From Haloactinomyces albus (lineage in GTDB: Bacteria; Actinomycetota; Actinomycetes; Mycobacteriales; Pseudonocardiaceae): a stretch of DNA of 64,000 nucleotides. The position numbers and the translations under genes were made by a program. The notes under the pieces were generated by a model, which saw only the letters and a program-made list of their open reading frames with translations, made no database searches and was not told the DNA's origin. Shown here in pieces: positions 25,114-34,500 of this stretch (its first letter is position 1; the number at the start of each line of letters is the position of its first letter). Location: assembly GCF_031458135.1 (NCBI RefSeq), contig NZ_JAVDXW010000001.1, positions 1,054,001-1,118,000 of the forward strand. The letters run 5' to 3'.

Positions 25114-25605
25114 GTGCACGTGTCTGTTATCTGTACCGGAAACATCTGCCGATCCCCGATGGCGGCGCTGGTGCTGCGTGAGCACCTACGCCGTGCCGGG
25201 CTCGACGACCGGGTCGAAGTCACCAGCGCCGGAACGGGCCCCTGGCACGTCGGAGAGGCGGCCGACCCGCGCACCTGCACGGTGCTGGCCGAGCACGGTT
25301 ACCCCACCGAACATGTCGCCGCCCAGCTCGCCGACGAACACCTCACGGCGGACCTGTTGTTGGCCATGGACGCCGGGCATCTGCGGGTCGCACGCGATGC
25401 CGTCGACGACCCGGACAGGGTGCGCCTGTTGCGCTCCTTCGACCCCGACTCCGACGCTCGGGCGGAGGTTCCCGATCCCTATTTCGGGGGTGATCGCGGC
25501 TTCGAGGACGCACTCGAGATGATCGAGGCCGCCATGCCCGGTGTGCTGGACTGGGTACGCGAGCGACTCGCCGATGCGGAGTCCCCCCGGGGTGCTTCCG
25601 GTTGA
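25114..25605 (+). CDS. ptpA: low-molecular-weight protein tyrosine phosphatase
   Basis: The 163-residue protein opens with the P-loop C(X)5R: Cys7 to Arg13 in VICTGNICRSPMA. The general-acid Asp lies in VPDPYFGGD at about residue 122. The protein is the usual family size. It removes phosphate from tyrosine in proteins; M. tuberculosis PtpA, from the same neighbourhood, is secreted and acts on host proteins, but no such role can be inferred here. The kinase ptkA normally placed before it in mycobacteria is absent. It is divergent from cobC and followed by the fructosamine-kinase-like gene. Confidence 0.93.
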   Translation: MHVSVICTGNICRSPMAALVLREHLRRAGLDDRVEVTSAGTGPWHVGEAADPRTCTVLAEHGYPTEHVAAQLADEHLTADLLLAMDAGHLRVARDAVDDPDRVRLLRSFDPDSDARAEVPDPYFGGDRGFEDALEMIEAAMPGVLDWVRERLADAESPRGASG

Positions 25606-25689
25606 TCCTGGTGGGCTCGGAAGTCCGGTGACCGCGGAAGTCTCGCCGGAAACGTCGAAGCCGTTGCACAGCGCTGCGTGGAGGAGCAC

Positions 25690-26577
25690 ATGAGCCGAAC
25701 GGACCAGGCACTGGCCGCGGTGGCCGAGCTCACCGGCGATACGCCCGCCAGTGCGCGCCGGCTCGGCGGCGGTGACGCGGCGGCGACATTCGAAGTCGGC
25801 CTCGCCGACGGTGGCACGGTGTTCGCCAAGACCGCGAGCGCGGACATGCCCGGAGCATCGGCCGCCGAGGCCGCGTCGCTGGCCTGGCTTGCCGAGGCGG
25901 ACAGCGTGCCCGTGCCCGCCGTGCACGGGCACGACGAGCACTGGCTCGTCACCGACCACATCCGCACGGCCTCGCCCACCAAACCGGCCGCCGAGGAGCT
26001 GGGACGCGGACTCGCGCGGATGCACGCCGCCGGTGCCCCGGCCCACGGTGCACCCCCGCCGGGCGGCCCCTCGGATGCGTGGATCGGGCTCGCTCCCATG
26101 CGCAACGAACCCACGCCCGAATGGCCGTCCTTCTACGCCGCGCACCGGATCGAGCCCTACCTGCGGCGCGCGGTGGACTCCGGCACGGTGACCGCGCAGG
26201 AAGGCGAGGTGATCAGTCGGGTGTGCGCGCACATCGAGGACCTCGCCGGCCCCGCGGAGTCCCCCGCGCGGCTGCACGGCGACCTGTGGAGCGGCAACGT
26301 GCACTGGGGCGACGGCGGAGACGGTACCCGAGCGTGGTTGATCGATCCCGCCGCCCACGGTGGACATCGCGAGACCGACCTGGCGATGCTGCAGTTGTTC
26401 GGTTGCCCACACCTCGACCGTGTTCTGTCCGCCTACGACGAGGTGCACCCCCTGGCCGAGGGCTGGCGCGACCGGGTGAGCCTGCATCAACTGTTTCCGT
26501 TGCTGGTGCATGCCGTGCTGTTCGGGCGAGGCTTCGCGACGCAGGCCGTCACCGCCGCCCGCTCCGCCCTCGGTTAG
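25690..26577 (+). CDS. fructosamine kinase / ketosamine-3-kinase family protein
   Basis: The 295-residue protein starts at the ATG at 25690, with GGAGG upstream. The N-terminal lobe has RLGGGDAAATFEVGL and VFAKT (nucleotide Lys). The C-terminal lobe has the Brenner-type LHGDLWSGNVHW (catalytic Asp) and the metal site LIDPAAHGGHRETDLAM. This DPAxxGHRExDLAM version is the signature of fructosamine kinases, which phosphorylate sugars glycated onto amines so that they fall off. The family also resembles aminoglycoside phosphotransferases, but the motif set favours the former. Confidence 0.9.
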   Translation: MSRTDQALAAVAELTGDTPASARRLGGGDAAATFEVGLADGGTVFAKTASADMPGASAAEAASLAWLAEADSVPVPAVHGHDEHWLVTDHIRTASPTKPAAEELGRGLARMHAAGAPAHGAPPPGGPSDAWIGLAPMRNEPTPEWPSFYAAHRIEPYLRRAVDSGTVTAQEGEVISRVCAHIEDLAGPAESPARLHGDLWSGNVHWGDGGDGTRAWLIDPAAHGGHRETDLAMLQLFGCPHLDRVLSAYDEVHPLAEGWRDRVSLHQLFPLLVHAVLFGRGFATQAVTAARSALG

Positions 26578-26631
26578 CTCCTCCCCTGCCCCGGACGGCG
26601 GAGGTCGGCCTCACCGGCTTACGGTGGACGA

Positions 26632-27495
26632 GTGCGCTTGAAGTTCCTGCTGCGGCCCGGATGGATCGCTCTGATTCTGCTGGTCGGAGTGTTCTCGACG
26701 ATCTGCTTCACACTGCTCGCACCATGGCAGTTCAGCCGCCACACCGAGACGCAGGCACGCAACACCGCCATCCGGGAGTCGTCCAACGCCCCGGTCAGAC
26801 CACTGCAGGAAGTACTCCCCCACGGTCGCACTCCCGGTCCCGGCACCGAGTGGATGCGGGTGACCTTCAGCGGACACTATCTGCCCGGGGCGGAGACGCT
26901 GGCGTGGCAGCGCACCGTGCTGGGTGAACCGGCATTCGAGGTATTGACCCCGTTTCGCCTGGACAGCGGCCGGACATTGCTGGTCGATCGAGGTTACATC
27001 CGGCCGGAGGAGTCGACCAAGGCACCGGACTACCCCGCACCCCCGGAAGGCCGGGTCACGCTCACGGCGCGGATCCGCAGTAACGAACAGGACCCGGAGC
27101 AGCGTCCGACCTTCCGCCACGACGGGCATCTCTGGACCTACGCGGTGAACAGCCGGACGATCACCGAGGGAACCGGGGTTCCGCTGCGTGCCGGTTACTT
27201 CTCCCTCGTACCGGACCAACCCGGCGTGCTCTCCCCGCTGCCGCTGCCCCGGCTGGAATCGGGACCGTACTTCTCGTATGCCATGCAGTGGATCATTTTC
27301 GGCACCATGGCACCTCTGGCGGCCGGATACCTGATCTACACCGAGGCACGCCGGTCGAGTGGATCGAACGGCCCCACCTCCGGCGCCCGGTACGGCAGTG
27401 CCGACAAGGGCCCCGGGCGGCGCCGGATGTCGGTGGCCGAGGCCATCGCCGAAGACGAGCGGCGGGAGCGGGAAGAAGCAACGCACTCTTCGTGA
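26632..27495 (+). CDS. SURF1 family cytochrome oxidase biogenesis protein
   Basis: The 287-residue protein has two membrane spans, near residues 8-28 (GWIALILLVGVFSTICFTLL) and 222-242 (MQWIIFGTMAPLAAGYLIY), around a large extracellular domain. The classical family motifs are present: PWQFSRHTETQARN, VTFSGHYLP, TLLVDRGYIR. SURF1 helps assemble the cytochrome aa3 oxidase by assisting haem a insertion. The GTG start at 26632 lies six bases after TACGGT, a -10 box, so the transcript may be leaderless. It is convergent with cobD, with a 41-bp gap. Confidence 0.9.
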   Translation: MRLKFLLRPGWIALILLVGVFSTICFTLLAPWQFSRHTETQARNTAIRESSNAPVRPLQEVLPHGRTPGPGTEWMRVTFSGHYLPGAETLAWQRTVLGEPAFEVLTPFRLDSGRTLLVDRGYIRPEESTKAPDYPAPPEGRVTLTARIRSNEQDPEQRPTFRHDGHLWTYAVNSRTITEGTGVPLRAGYFSLVPDQPGVLSPLPLPRLESGPYFSYAMQWIIFGTMAPLAAGYLIYTEARRSSGSNGPTSGARYGSADKGPGRRRMSVAEAIAEDERREREEATHSS

Positions 27496-27536
27496 GAGTG
27501 CTTGTTTCCGGTCGGTGCGTCGGTGGTCGAGGATCC

Positions 27537-28496
27537 TCACAACCGCCGACGACGTGCACGGCCGAACCCGGCCAGCAGGGCCACACCGGCTGCAAGTCCT
27601 CCACTCGCGCGGCAGATCGCCCGCGAAAGCCGCACGCTGCGGGCAACATCGCCCACCTCGGCGGCCCGTCCCCGTCCCAGGACCGGACGGCTTTCCACGG
27701 CATGACCGTAAGCGATCCGGCCACCCAGCCGGACCCCGAGAGCTCCCGCGAAGGCCGCCTCGATCTGTCCGGCGTTCGGGCTCGGATGCGCCGATGCGTC
27801 ACGTCGCCAGGTGCGCCAGGCATCGGCAACCGATCCCCCGACAACCGGAGCCCCCAGCGAGGCGAGTGCGGCCGCGAGCCGGGACGGCACCAGATTCGCG
27901 ATGTCGTCGCATCGCGCCGAAGCCCACCCGAAGTTGCGGTAGCGGGTTCCCCGGTTGCCGACCATCGCATCCAGGGTGTTCACGGCCCGGTAGCCGACAA
28001 GGCCGGGCACGCCCGCGACGGCGCCCCACACCAGTGGGGCGACCACGGCGTCCGAGGTGTTCTCGGCCATCGATTCCACGCTGGCGCGCGCGAGCTCCTG
28101 CGCGTCGAGGTGCTCGGACCGCCTGCCGCAGAGATTGCCCAGCCGTCCGCGAGCGATCTCCACCTCGCCTTCCTCCAACACGCGAGCCATGGCGGCACCC
28201 TCACCGACCAGCGAGGTACCGCCCAGCACCGCCCAGGTGACGATGCCGGTCACAGCGGCATGGGTCAGAACATTGCGCCGGGACCACCGCTCGGCGATCA
28301 GTCCCAGCGAGGCGGTACCACCGACGAGGACACCGGTGTAGAGAACTCCGGCGGTGCGTCGGTCCCGGTGGAGCAGCTTCTCGGCCGTGGTCGCCGCTTT
28401 CCCGAAAGCGGCGACGGGATGTCCGCGCCGGGGATCGGCGATCACCGCGTCCGCGGCCACCCCGAGTACCAGTCCGACCGCCCTGCCCGCACTCAC
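27537..28496 (-). CDS. cobD: adenosylcobinamide-phosphate synthase, CobD/CbiB
   Basis: The GTG at 28496 has GGAG about ten bases upstream; the protein is 319 residues. It is a polytopic membrane enzyme opening GLVLGVAADAVIADPRRGHP, a strong CobD start. It then shows ASVESMAENTSDAVVAPLVW, YRAVNTLDAMVG and ANLVPSRLAA. The enzyme joins aminopropanol (phosphate) to adenosylcobyric acid in B12 synthesis. Its partner candidates are the CobC-like gene and alpha-ribazole phosphatase a few kilobases to the left. It is the last backbone gene before the Wadjet operon. Confidence 0.93.
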   Translation of the reverse strand: MSAGRAVGLVLGVAADAVIADPRRGHPVAAFGKAATTAEKLLHRDRRTAGVLYTGVLVGGTASLGLIAERWSRRNVLTHAAVTGIVTWAVLGGTSLVGEGAAMARVLEEGEVEIARGRLGNLCGRRSEHLDAQELARASVESMAENTSDAVVAPLVWGAVAGVPGLVGYRAVNTLDAMVGNRGTRYRNFGWASARCDDIANLVPSRLAAALASLGAPVVGGSVADAWRTWRRDASAHPSPNAGQIEAAFAGALGVRLGGRIAYGHAVESRPVLGRGRAAEVGDVARSVRLSRAICRASGGLAAGVALLAGFGRARRRRL

Positions 28497-28606
28497 CCGT
28501 GTTCTCCTCGCCGTCCGATCCCTGCTGGTGCAGCCGCACACTACCGCCGCCGAACACGTCCCAGGTCAACACCCGACATGTGACCGGGTGGCCCGGCCGA
28601 ACAGGT

Positions 28607-28612
28607 TATTGT
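28607..28612 (+). promoter_or_regulatory. -10 box of the jetABCD operon (near-leaderless)
   Basis: TATTGT ends eight bases before the GTG at 28621, the same spacing as at ptpA. No ribosome site is visible in the gap, so the jetA start at 28621 is supported as a leaderless or near-leaderless start. Confidence 0.5.
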
Positions 28613-28620
28613 TGCGGGCC

Positions 28621-30276
28621 GTGACGGTCCCCGAGCACGACGCTGATGTGCTGCCCCCTGCCGAGCGGGACACTGCCGAGCGGGACATGGCGCAGGAAGG
28701 CACCCGAGCCGAGCAGCGCCTGCAGCTGTTCGCCTACCTCCAGGCACCGGAGCACCACACCTACCTGGCGATCATGCGCCTGTTCACCTCGACGTTGCTG
28801 GCCGACCTGTCGGCGGACGAGGTCGCGGCGGCACTGGTGGGCGCCGAACGCGACGGCCGCATCGATGCGGGCGAGTCCGAGATCGGCACCGTCATCGACC
28901 GGCTCAGGCGCCTCGTCAAGTGGGGAAATCTGGTGGTCGGCCGCCGGGAGACGATCGCGTCCAGCATCGCCGAGTTCCAACACGGCAGTGTCCGCTACCA
29001 GGTCAGCAAACTCGCCGTACGCGTGCAGCGCGACGTGGACACGCTGTTGCATGTTCCCGAGGGCGCGCGCGAGGTCTCCCGCGAACTGCTCCCGGCGATC
29101 GAGCGCGGCGTGACCGAGATCTCCGCACTGCTGTCCGAGGCCCTGAGCGCCGAGCAGCACGATCCGGCGGCGAAACCGGCCGGGCAGGCCGGGGAACGAC
29201 TCGCCGAGCAGGTCACCACCGTGTTCCTGCAGCACGCCGAACTCGCCGCGACGGTCCGCGACTTCTATGCCTACCTCGGTCAGGTGGTCACCCGGCACCA
29301 TCTCGCACCGGAGGAGATCTCCGGATTCCGCAACCTGCTGGTCGAATACATCCAGATGGTCGTGGAGGACGTGCTGCGCCATACCCGGACCATTGCCGCC
29401 GCCCTCTCCGGCATCACGAGCAGGCGAGAGGAGCTGCTGCGGGTGCTGGGGCCCGCCGAGGACCTCGGTGCCGAGGTCGAACGGGCGCGGGGACGCACCG
29501 AGGCCGACTGGCAGGAGCTCACCGACTGGTTCGTCGACTCTCCGGGGCGCCCGAGTCAGGTGTCCTCGCTGCGGGAGGCCACTGCTCGCGCCATCGGCTC
29601 CCTGCTGGCCAGTGTGCGCAGGGCGACTTCCGACGGGGGGTTGATGCCCGGCCGCCGGGGCGATCTGTTGAAGCTGGCGCGCTGGTTCGACGAGGCGGAA
29701 CCGGACCGTGCGCACCAGCTGTACGCGGCGACGTTCGGGCTGCACTCGGCACGGCACCTGCAGCCTGCACCGGACTACGACAGCGACAACCACGAGGTCG
29801 CCTGGCGGGACGGTCCCGTGCTCGACGTTCCGGTGAACGTGCGCAGTCGCGGAGATCGCGGCGCACGCGGGCGGGCCTCGCGCGTGCTGCACGATCCGAT
29901 GACCGAGGAGGCACTGCTGTCCGAGGCCCGTGCGGAGAAGCGCAGGCGTCGCGCGGCGGCGGCCGAGCTGACGGCGGCGGCAGCCCATCCGACCGAGATC
30001 CGGTTGTCGACCGATGCGCTCGGTGTCCTGTGCGAACTGCTGACCAAGGCCCAGGCACAGCGAGAGCATCCGGACGACACCGGCTGGGCACGCGATCCGG
30101 TACACCGGCTGCAGGTCACCATCCGGCACACGGAGGGCCACGAAACCCGGATCGGCAGTTCCTCGGGCACGCTGACGCTGCGAAACACCGCGCTGGAGTT
30201 GCGCGGTGACGACACACCGGCCGAGGCAGGTACCGGGACGACAGCGAATTCCACCGTCTCCGGAGGCTCCCGATGA
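28621..30276 (+). CDS. jetA: Wadjet type II kleisin-like subunit JetA (TIGR02677/DUF2397)
   Basis: The 551-residue protein begins at a GTG supported by the -10 box at 28607-28612; an internal ATG at 28687 is possible. RLQLFAYLQAPEHHTYLAIM near residue 40 and RDFYAYLGQVV in the middle are typical of the DUF2397 family. Helical segments suit the kleisin-like role of JetA, which bridges the SMC heads. The operon order jetA-jetB-jetC-jetD is complete and in the usual order. Wadjet recognises circular plasmids by loop extrusion and cleaves them. Confidence 0.9.
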   Translation: MTVPEHDADVLPPAERDTAERDMAQEGTRAEQRLQLFAYLQAPEHHTYLAIMRLFTSTLLADLSADEVAAALVGAERDGRIDAGESEIGTVIDRLRRLVKWGNLVVGRRETIASSIAEFQHGSVRYQVSKLAVRVQRDVDTLLHVPEGAREVSRELLPAIERGVTEISALLSEALSAEQHDPAAKPAGQAGERLAEQVTTVFLQHAELAATVRDFYAYLGQVVTRHHLAPEEISGFRNLLVEYIQMVVEDVLRHTRTIAAALSGITSRREELLRVLGPAEDLGAEVERARGRTEADWQELTDWFVDSPGRPSQVSSLREATARAIGSLLASVRRATSDGGLMPGRRGDLLKLARWFDEAEPDRAHQLYAATFGLHSARHLQPAPDYDSDNHEVAWRDGPVLDVPVNVRSRGDRGARGRASRVLHDPMTEEALLSEARAEKRRRRAAAAELTAAAAHPTEIRLSTDALGVLCELLTKAQAQREHPDDTGWARDPVHRLQVTIRHTEGHETRIGSSSGTLTLRNTALELRGDDTPAEAGTGTTANSTVSGGSR

Positions 30277-31511
30277 GCATGCGCGGCACGGCTGTTCCCG
30301 GCTTCGACGAGCTCGGAGACATCGAGGCGGCGAACGTGGTGCGGTGTGCCCGGGTGCTGCTGCGCCGACCCCTGCTGCATCCGGGCGGACCCGATGGTGA
30401 TCTGCTGCCGATGCTGTACCGGCAGCGCGAGGTCCTGCAGGAGGTGTTCGACACCCTGCTCGGTTACCGGCTGAGCGTCCAGCGGCGCTTCGCCCGGCTC
30501 TACAAGGCGGGCTCGGGTGCGGACACCACGCGCGGGGTGTCCCTGTCCCCGCGCGGATATGCCTACTTCGCGCTGACCCTGGCCACCCTGACCGGACTCG
30601 GGCGGCAAGTCCTGCTGTCCCGGCTCGTCGGCGACATCCGCGCCGCCGCCGTCGAGTCCGGCATCGAGGTGACCGACGATCCGGCCGACCGCAGGGCGCT
30701 GACCGCCGCGCTGCGCCACCTCGTCTCGCTGGGCGTGCTGAGCGAAACCGAGGGCACGGTGTCCACATTGGCCGGCGATCCCACTGCGGAGGCCCTGATC
30801 ACCATCGACACCGATCTGCTCGGTCAACTCGTCGCAGGCCCACTGGCGACGGCAACCGATGCCGACGACCTGATCACCAGGGCGAACATCGCGCGCCGGA
30901 CCGATACGGGAGAGCCCAGTACGGAGCTCGCCGTTCGGCGCAGACTCGTCGAGGACCCCGTGGTGCACTACAGCGATCTGCCCGCCGAACAGGCCGCGTG
31001 GCTGCGGAGCAACCACGCGGGCGAGGCCGGAGTGCTGGAGCGCTACTTCGGCCTGGTCAGCGAAACCCGTCGGGAGGGCATGGTGGTCACCGATCCCGCG
31101 GATTACCTCACCGATGTGGTGTTTCCCGGTCCCGGCACCGTCGCCCGCATCGCGCTGCTGGCGCTGCCGTCCCTGCTGGAGCGCGGTCGTCCGCGCCAGG
31201 ACGGAAAACATGCCGTGACCTGGCACGACCTGAAGGAGGTGTGTGGTGATCTGGTCGAGTCCCATCCGGCGGCGTGGTCCCGCCGGGCCACCGAGGACCC
31301 CGATGAACCGGTGCGCTCGGTCACGGCGCTGCTGCATCGACTCGGCGTGCTGAGCAGGCATGATTTCCCGGAAGGTCCTCGGTGGCTGGTCAGTCCGGCC
31401 GCGCATCGGTGGGTTCCGCACCCCGACGCGACTCCGGCACCCGCTCGGGAATCCGGGCCGCCGTCCCCGCAACCACCGGGATTGACGCTGTTCGACGAGC
31501 TGGAAGGGTAG
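30273..31511 (+). CDS. jetB: Wadjet type II subunit JetB (TIGR02678/DUF2398)
   Basis: The 412-residue protein starts at an ATG overlapping the jetA stop (ATGA). It shows LYRQREVLQEVFDTLLGYRL near residue 50, SPRGYAYFALTLATL near 90 and the conserved VSETRREGMVVTDP near 255. DUF2398 proteins are winged-helix-type subunits that bind the JetA kleisin and act as a KITE-like partner of the SMC complex. It is followed seven bases later by jetC. The last 40 residues are Pro-rich and probably disordered. Confidence 0.88.
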   Translation: MSMRGTAVPGFDELGDIEAANVVRCARVLLRRPLLHPGGPDGDLLPMLYRQREVLQEVFDTLLGYRLSVQRRFARLYKAGSGADTTRGVSLSPRGYAYFALTLATLTGLGRQVLLSRLVGDIRAAAVESGIEVTDDPADRRALTAALRHLVSLGVLSETEGTVSTLAGDPTAEALITIDTDLLGQLVAGPLATATDADDLITRANIARRTDTGEPSTELAVRRRLVEDPVVHYSDLPAEQAAWLRSNHAGEAGVLERYFGLVSETRREGMVVTDPADYLTDVVFPGPGTVARIALLALPSLLERGRPRQDGKHAVTWHDLKEVCGDLVESHPAAWSRRATEDPDEPVRSVTALLHRLGVLSRHDFPEGPRWLVSPAAHRWVPHPDATPAPARESGPPSPQPPGLTLFDELEG

Positions 31512-31518
31512 TGCAACG

Positions 31519-34500
31519 GTGAGCACGCAGGCAGCGGAAAACACCGGTGACCAGAACTCCCGACCGCCCGAACCACGCGGGAGCGCCACCCGGTGGCGGC
31601 TGCACCGCGGCGGCATCGTCAACATCTGGCAGTACGGTGAGCAGACCTTCGACCTCGACGGTGGCCGGGCGATCTTCCAGGGCGCCAACGGTTCCGGCAA
31701 GTCACGCACGCTGGAACTGCTGCTGCCCCTGTGCCTGGATGGCGATCTGCACCACATCGGCTCCAAGGGGTTCGACACGGTCAGCATGCGGCGGCTGATG
31801 CTCGACGAGTACACCGGAGGCCCGAACCGCATCGGCTACGCCTGGATCGAACTGCGCAGGGTCTCCCCCGAGGGTGCAGCGGAGTTCCTCACCTGCGGAG
31901 TCGGAGTGAAAGCCGCCGGAACCTCGAGGCAGATCAGCGATTCGTGGCGGTTCATCACCGACGAGCGCGTCCCCGATCGCCACGTCGCCGGAGACCTGAA
32001 GCTCGTCGGCCCGGGAGACGTGCCACCAGGAGCAGCTCAGCTCCGGGAGATTCTCGGGGCGGACTGCGTGCTGGACGAGCAGGCGTTCCGTGCCAGGATC
32101 GCCGCCACGGTCTACGGGGTACCGACCGAGCGCTACGGTGATCTGCTGCACTTGCAGCGCACTCTGCGCAATCCCGACGTCGGCCTGAAGGTGCTGGGAG
32201 GCCGGCTCGAACAGATCCTGTCCGATGCGCTCCCGCCCCTGGATGCGGGACTGATCGAGCGGTTGGCCACCTCCTTCGACGACCTGGAGTCGGTTCGGGA
32301 GAACATCATCCGGCTGACCGGCGCGGACAGTGCTCTGGAGACGTTCCTGTCCACCTACTCCGACTACGCGCTGACCGCGTTGCGCAGCCGCGCGAATGCC
32401 ATGCGCGCCGCCGGGGACAGGTTGCGCGCGCGCCACGAGGACATAGCCGTCCTGGAGCGCCGCAGAGCCGAGACGCAGCAGGACCGCGCGACGGCGGAAC
32501 ACACCGTCAGCGAGCTGGAAAAGCGCGCCGCGGAGCTGGAATCCGGCCTCGACGCGCTGCGTTCGCATCCCGCCTACACCGAGCTGCAGAACCTGCGCGA
32601 CCGGCAGCGGCTGGTGGACAATATCCGCTCGGCGGCCGTGGATGCGCTGGAGACCGCGCGGACACACCGCGAGCAGGAGGAACGCTCGGTCGACTCGGTC
32701 GTCGGGTGGATGCGTCGCCTGCTCGACGATGTCGATCTGGCGGAGCAAACCGCCGGGCAGGCGGCACAGCACCTGACCGCGGCCGGACTCGACGGCTCCC
32801 TGGTGCCCCGGCCACCCGCCGTGCCCGCTGCGGAAGCCACCGCCCGGCAGGACCGGGTGCGCGCCGCACCGGAAGCCGACGCCGAACCGCTCACCATCGA
32901 CCGCCGTGCTCCCCCGCGGCTGGACGTCGAGGACCTGACCGCCGCGTTCCACGATGCCGCAGCCCGAGCACATCAAGCGGCCACGGCCGCTCAGCAACGT
33001 GGCGCACAGACGCTGGCCCTGCACCAGCAGGCCGCGGAACTGGACACGCAGCGGACCGAGGTGGCCGAAACGCAGCGCCTGGCCAAGCAGGCCCGGGTCA
33101 CCGCCACCGAGGCGATGGGCCGCCGCAACCAGGCTCGGCAGGAACTGTCCGAGATCGCCGGTGGCTGGCTCGAGCACGTCCGCGCGTGGGCATCCGGTTA
33201 CCCACTGTCCGGTGTGGCCGATCCACTGCCCGAGCCGCCCACCCTGGAGCAGCTGCTCGACCAGCGTTCCGCCGCACGACAGGCCCGCGAGCGGGTCAGG
33301 GACTGGGCCCGGCCACAACTGCACCGGGCCCGACGGGTCGAAACCGAGATCGGGCAGGAACTGGCCGACCTGCGTTCCCGAGGTCACACGCTGGACGAGG
33401 ACCTTGCCGAGCTGCGGGCGGGCGGGGAGCGCGCTCCCGCGCGACCCGGGTGGGCCACCGCCGAACGCTCCGCGGCCGAAGGGTCCGCGTTCCACCGGCT
33501 GGTCGACTTCACCACCGCACTGTCCGAGGAGGACCGTGCGGGCCTGGAGGCCGCCCTGGAGGCCAGTGGGCTGCTCAACGCCTGGGTCACCGCCGACGGA
33601 ACCGTAACCACGCCCGGGGTGCGGGAGTTGTTCGCCGCACCCGGCGAGCAGCACGGCACCCGCAGCCTCACCGACCTGCTCGTTCCGGCGCCCGAGCCCG
33701 GCTGCCCGGTCTCGCGGGAGCGCATCGCCGCCCTGCTGGCCTCCGTCCCGGTCGACACTCCGGGTGGGCTGTCGGTCTCGCCTGCGGGGGAGTGGCAGGC
33801 GGGCGTCCTGTCCGGGGCCTGGCACAAGGACGCCGCCGAATACGTGGGGGCGGGCGCGCGCGAAGCGGGGCGCAAACGCCGAATCGCGGAGCTGGAGGCG
33901 GAGCTGTCCCGGCTGCGCGCCGAGATCGGCGAGGCCGAGCGGCGACACCGCGAGGCAGCCGACCACGCCACCGAACTGGAACGGTATGTGGATTCCTTCC
34001 CCGATGACGGTGACCTGCTGGGCGCACATGCCCGGCTGTCCACCGCCACGGAGATCGCCCAGGAGGCCGAGCGCGAGGCCACTCGGCTGCTGCGGGAGCA
34101 CGAGCAGGCGGAACAGCGCTGGCAGGCGGCCTACGCCGAGCTCGTCCGAGCGACCGGGGAGATCGACCTGCCCGCCGAGACCGAGGCGCTGGCGGCAGCC
34201 CATCACGCCTCCTCCGAAGCGCGGAGTTCCCTCGAGCGGCTCCGGGAGGTGATCGAGCGCCGGTGTCTGGCCACGCTGGCCGACCTGCGCCAGGCGTCGC
34301 TGCATCACGACGCCGCCATCGCGGATCGGATGGCGGCCGAGTCCCAGGCCGAACAGCGGTGCACCGACCACGGGGAGCAGGCGAGCGCGCTGGCCGAGCT
34401 TCGTGCTGCCGTGGGCGGCGAAGGCCAGGAGGTCGCCGACAAGATCGGTTCCCTGGAGCGGGAACGCACCGATCTCGACACCCAACTGCCACAGAAGCGC

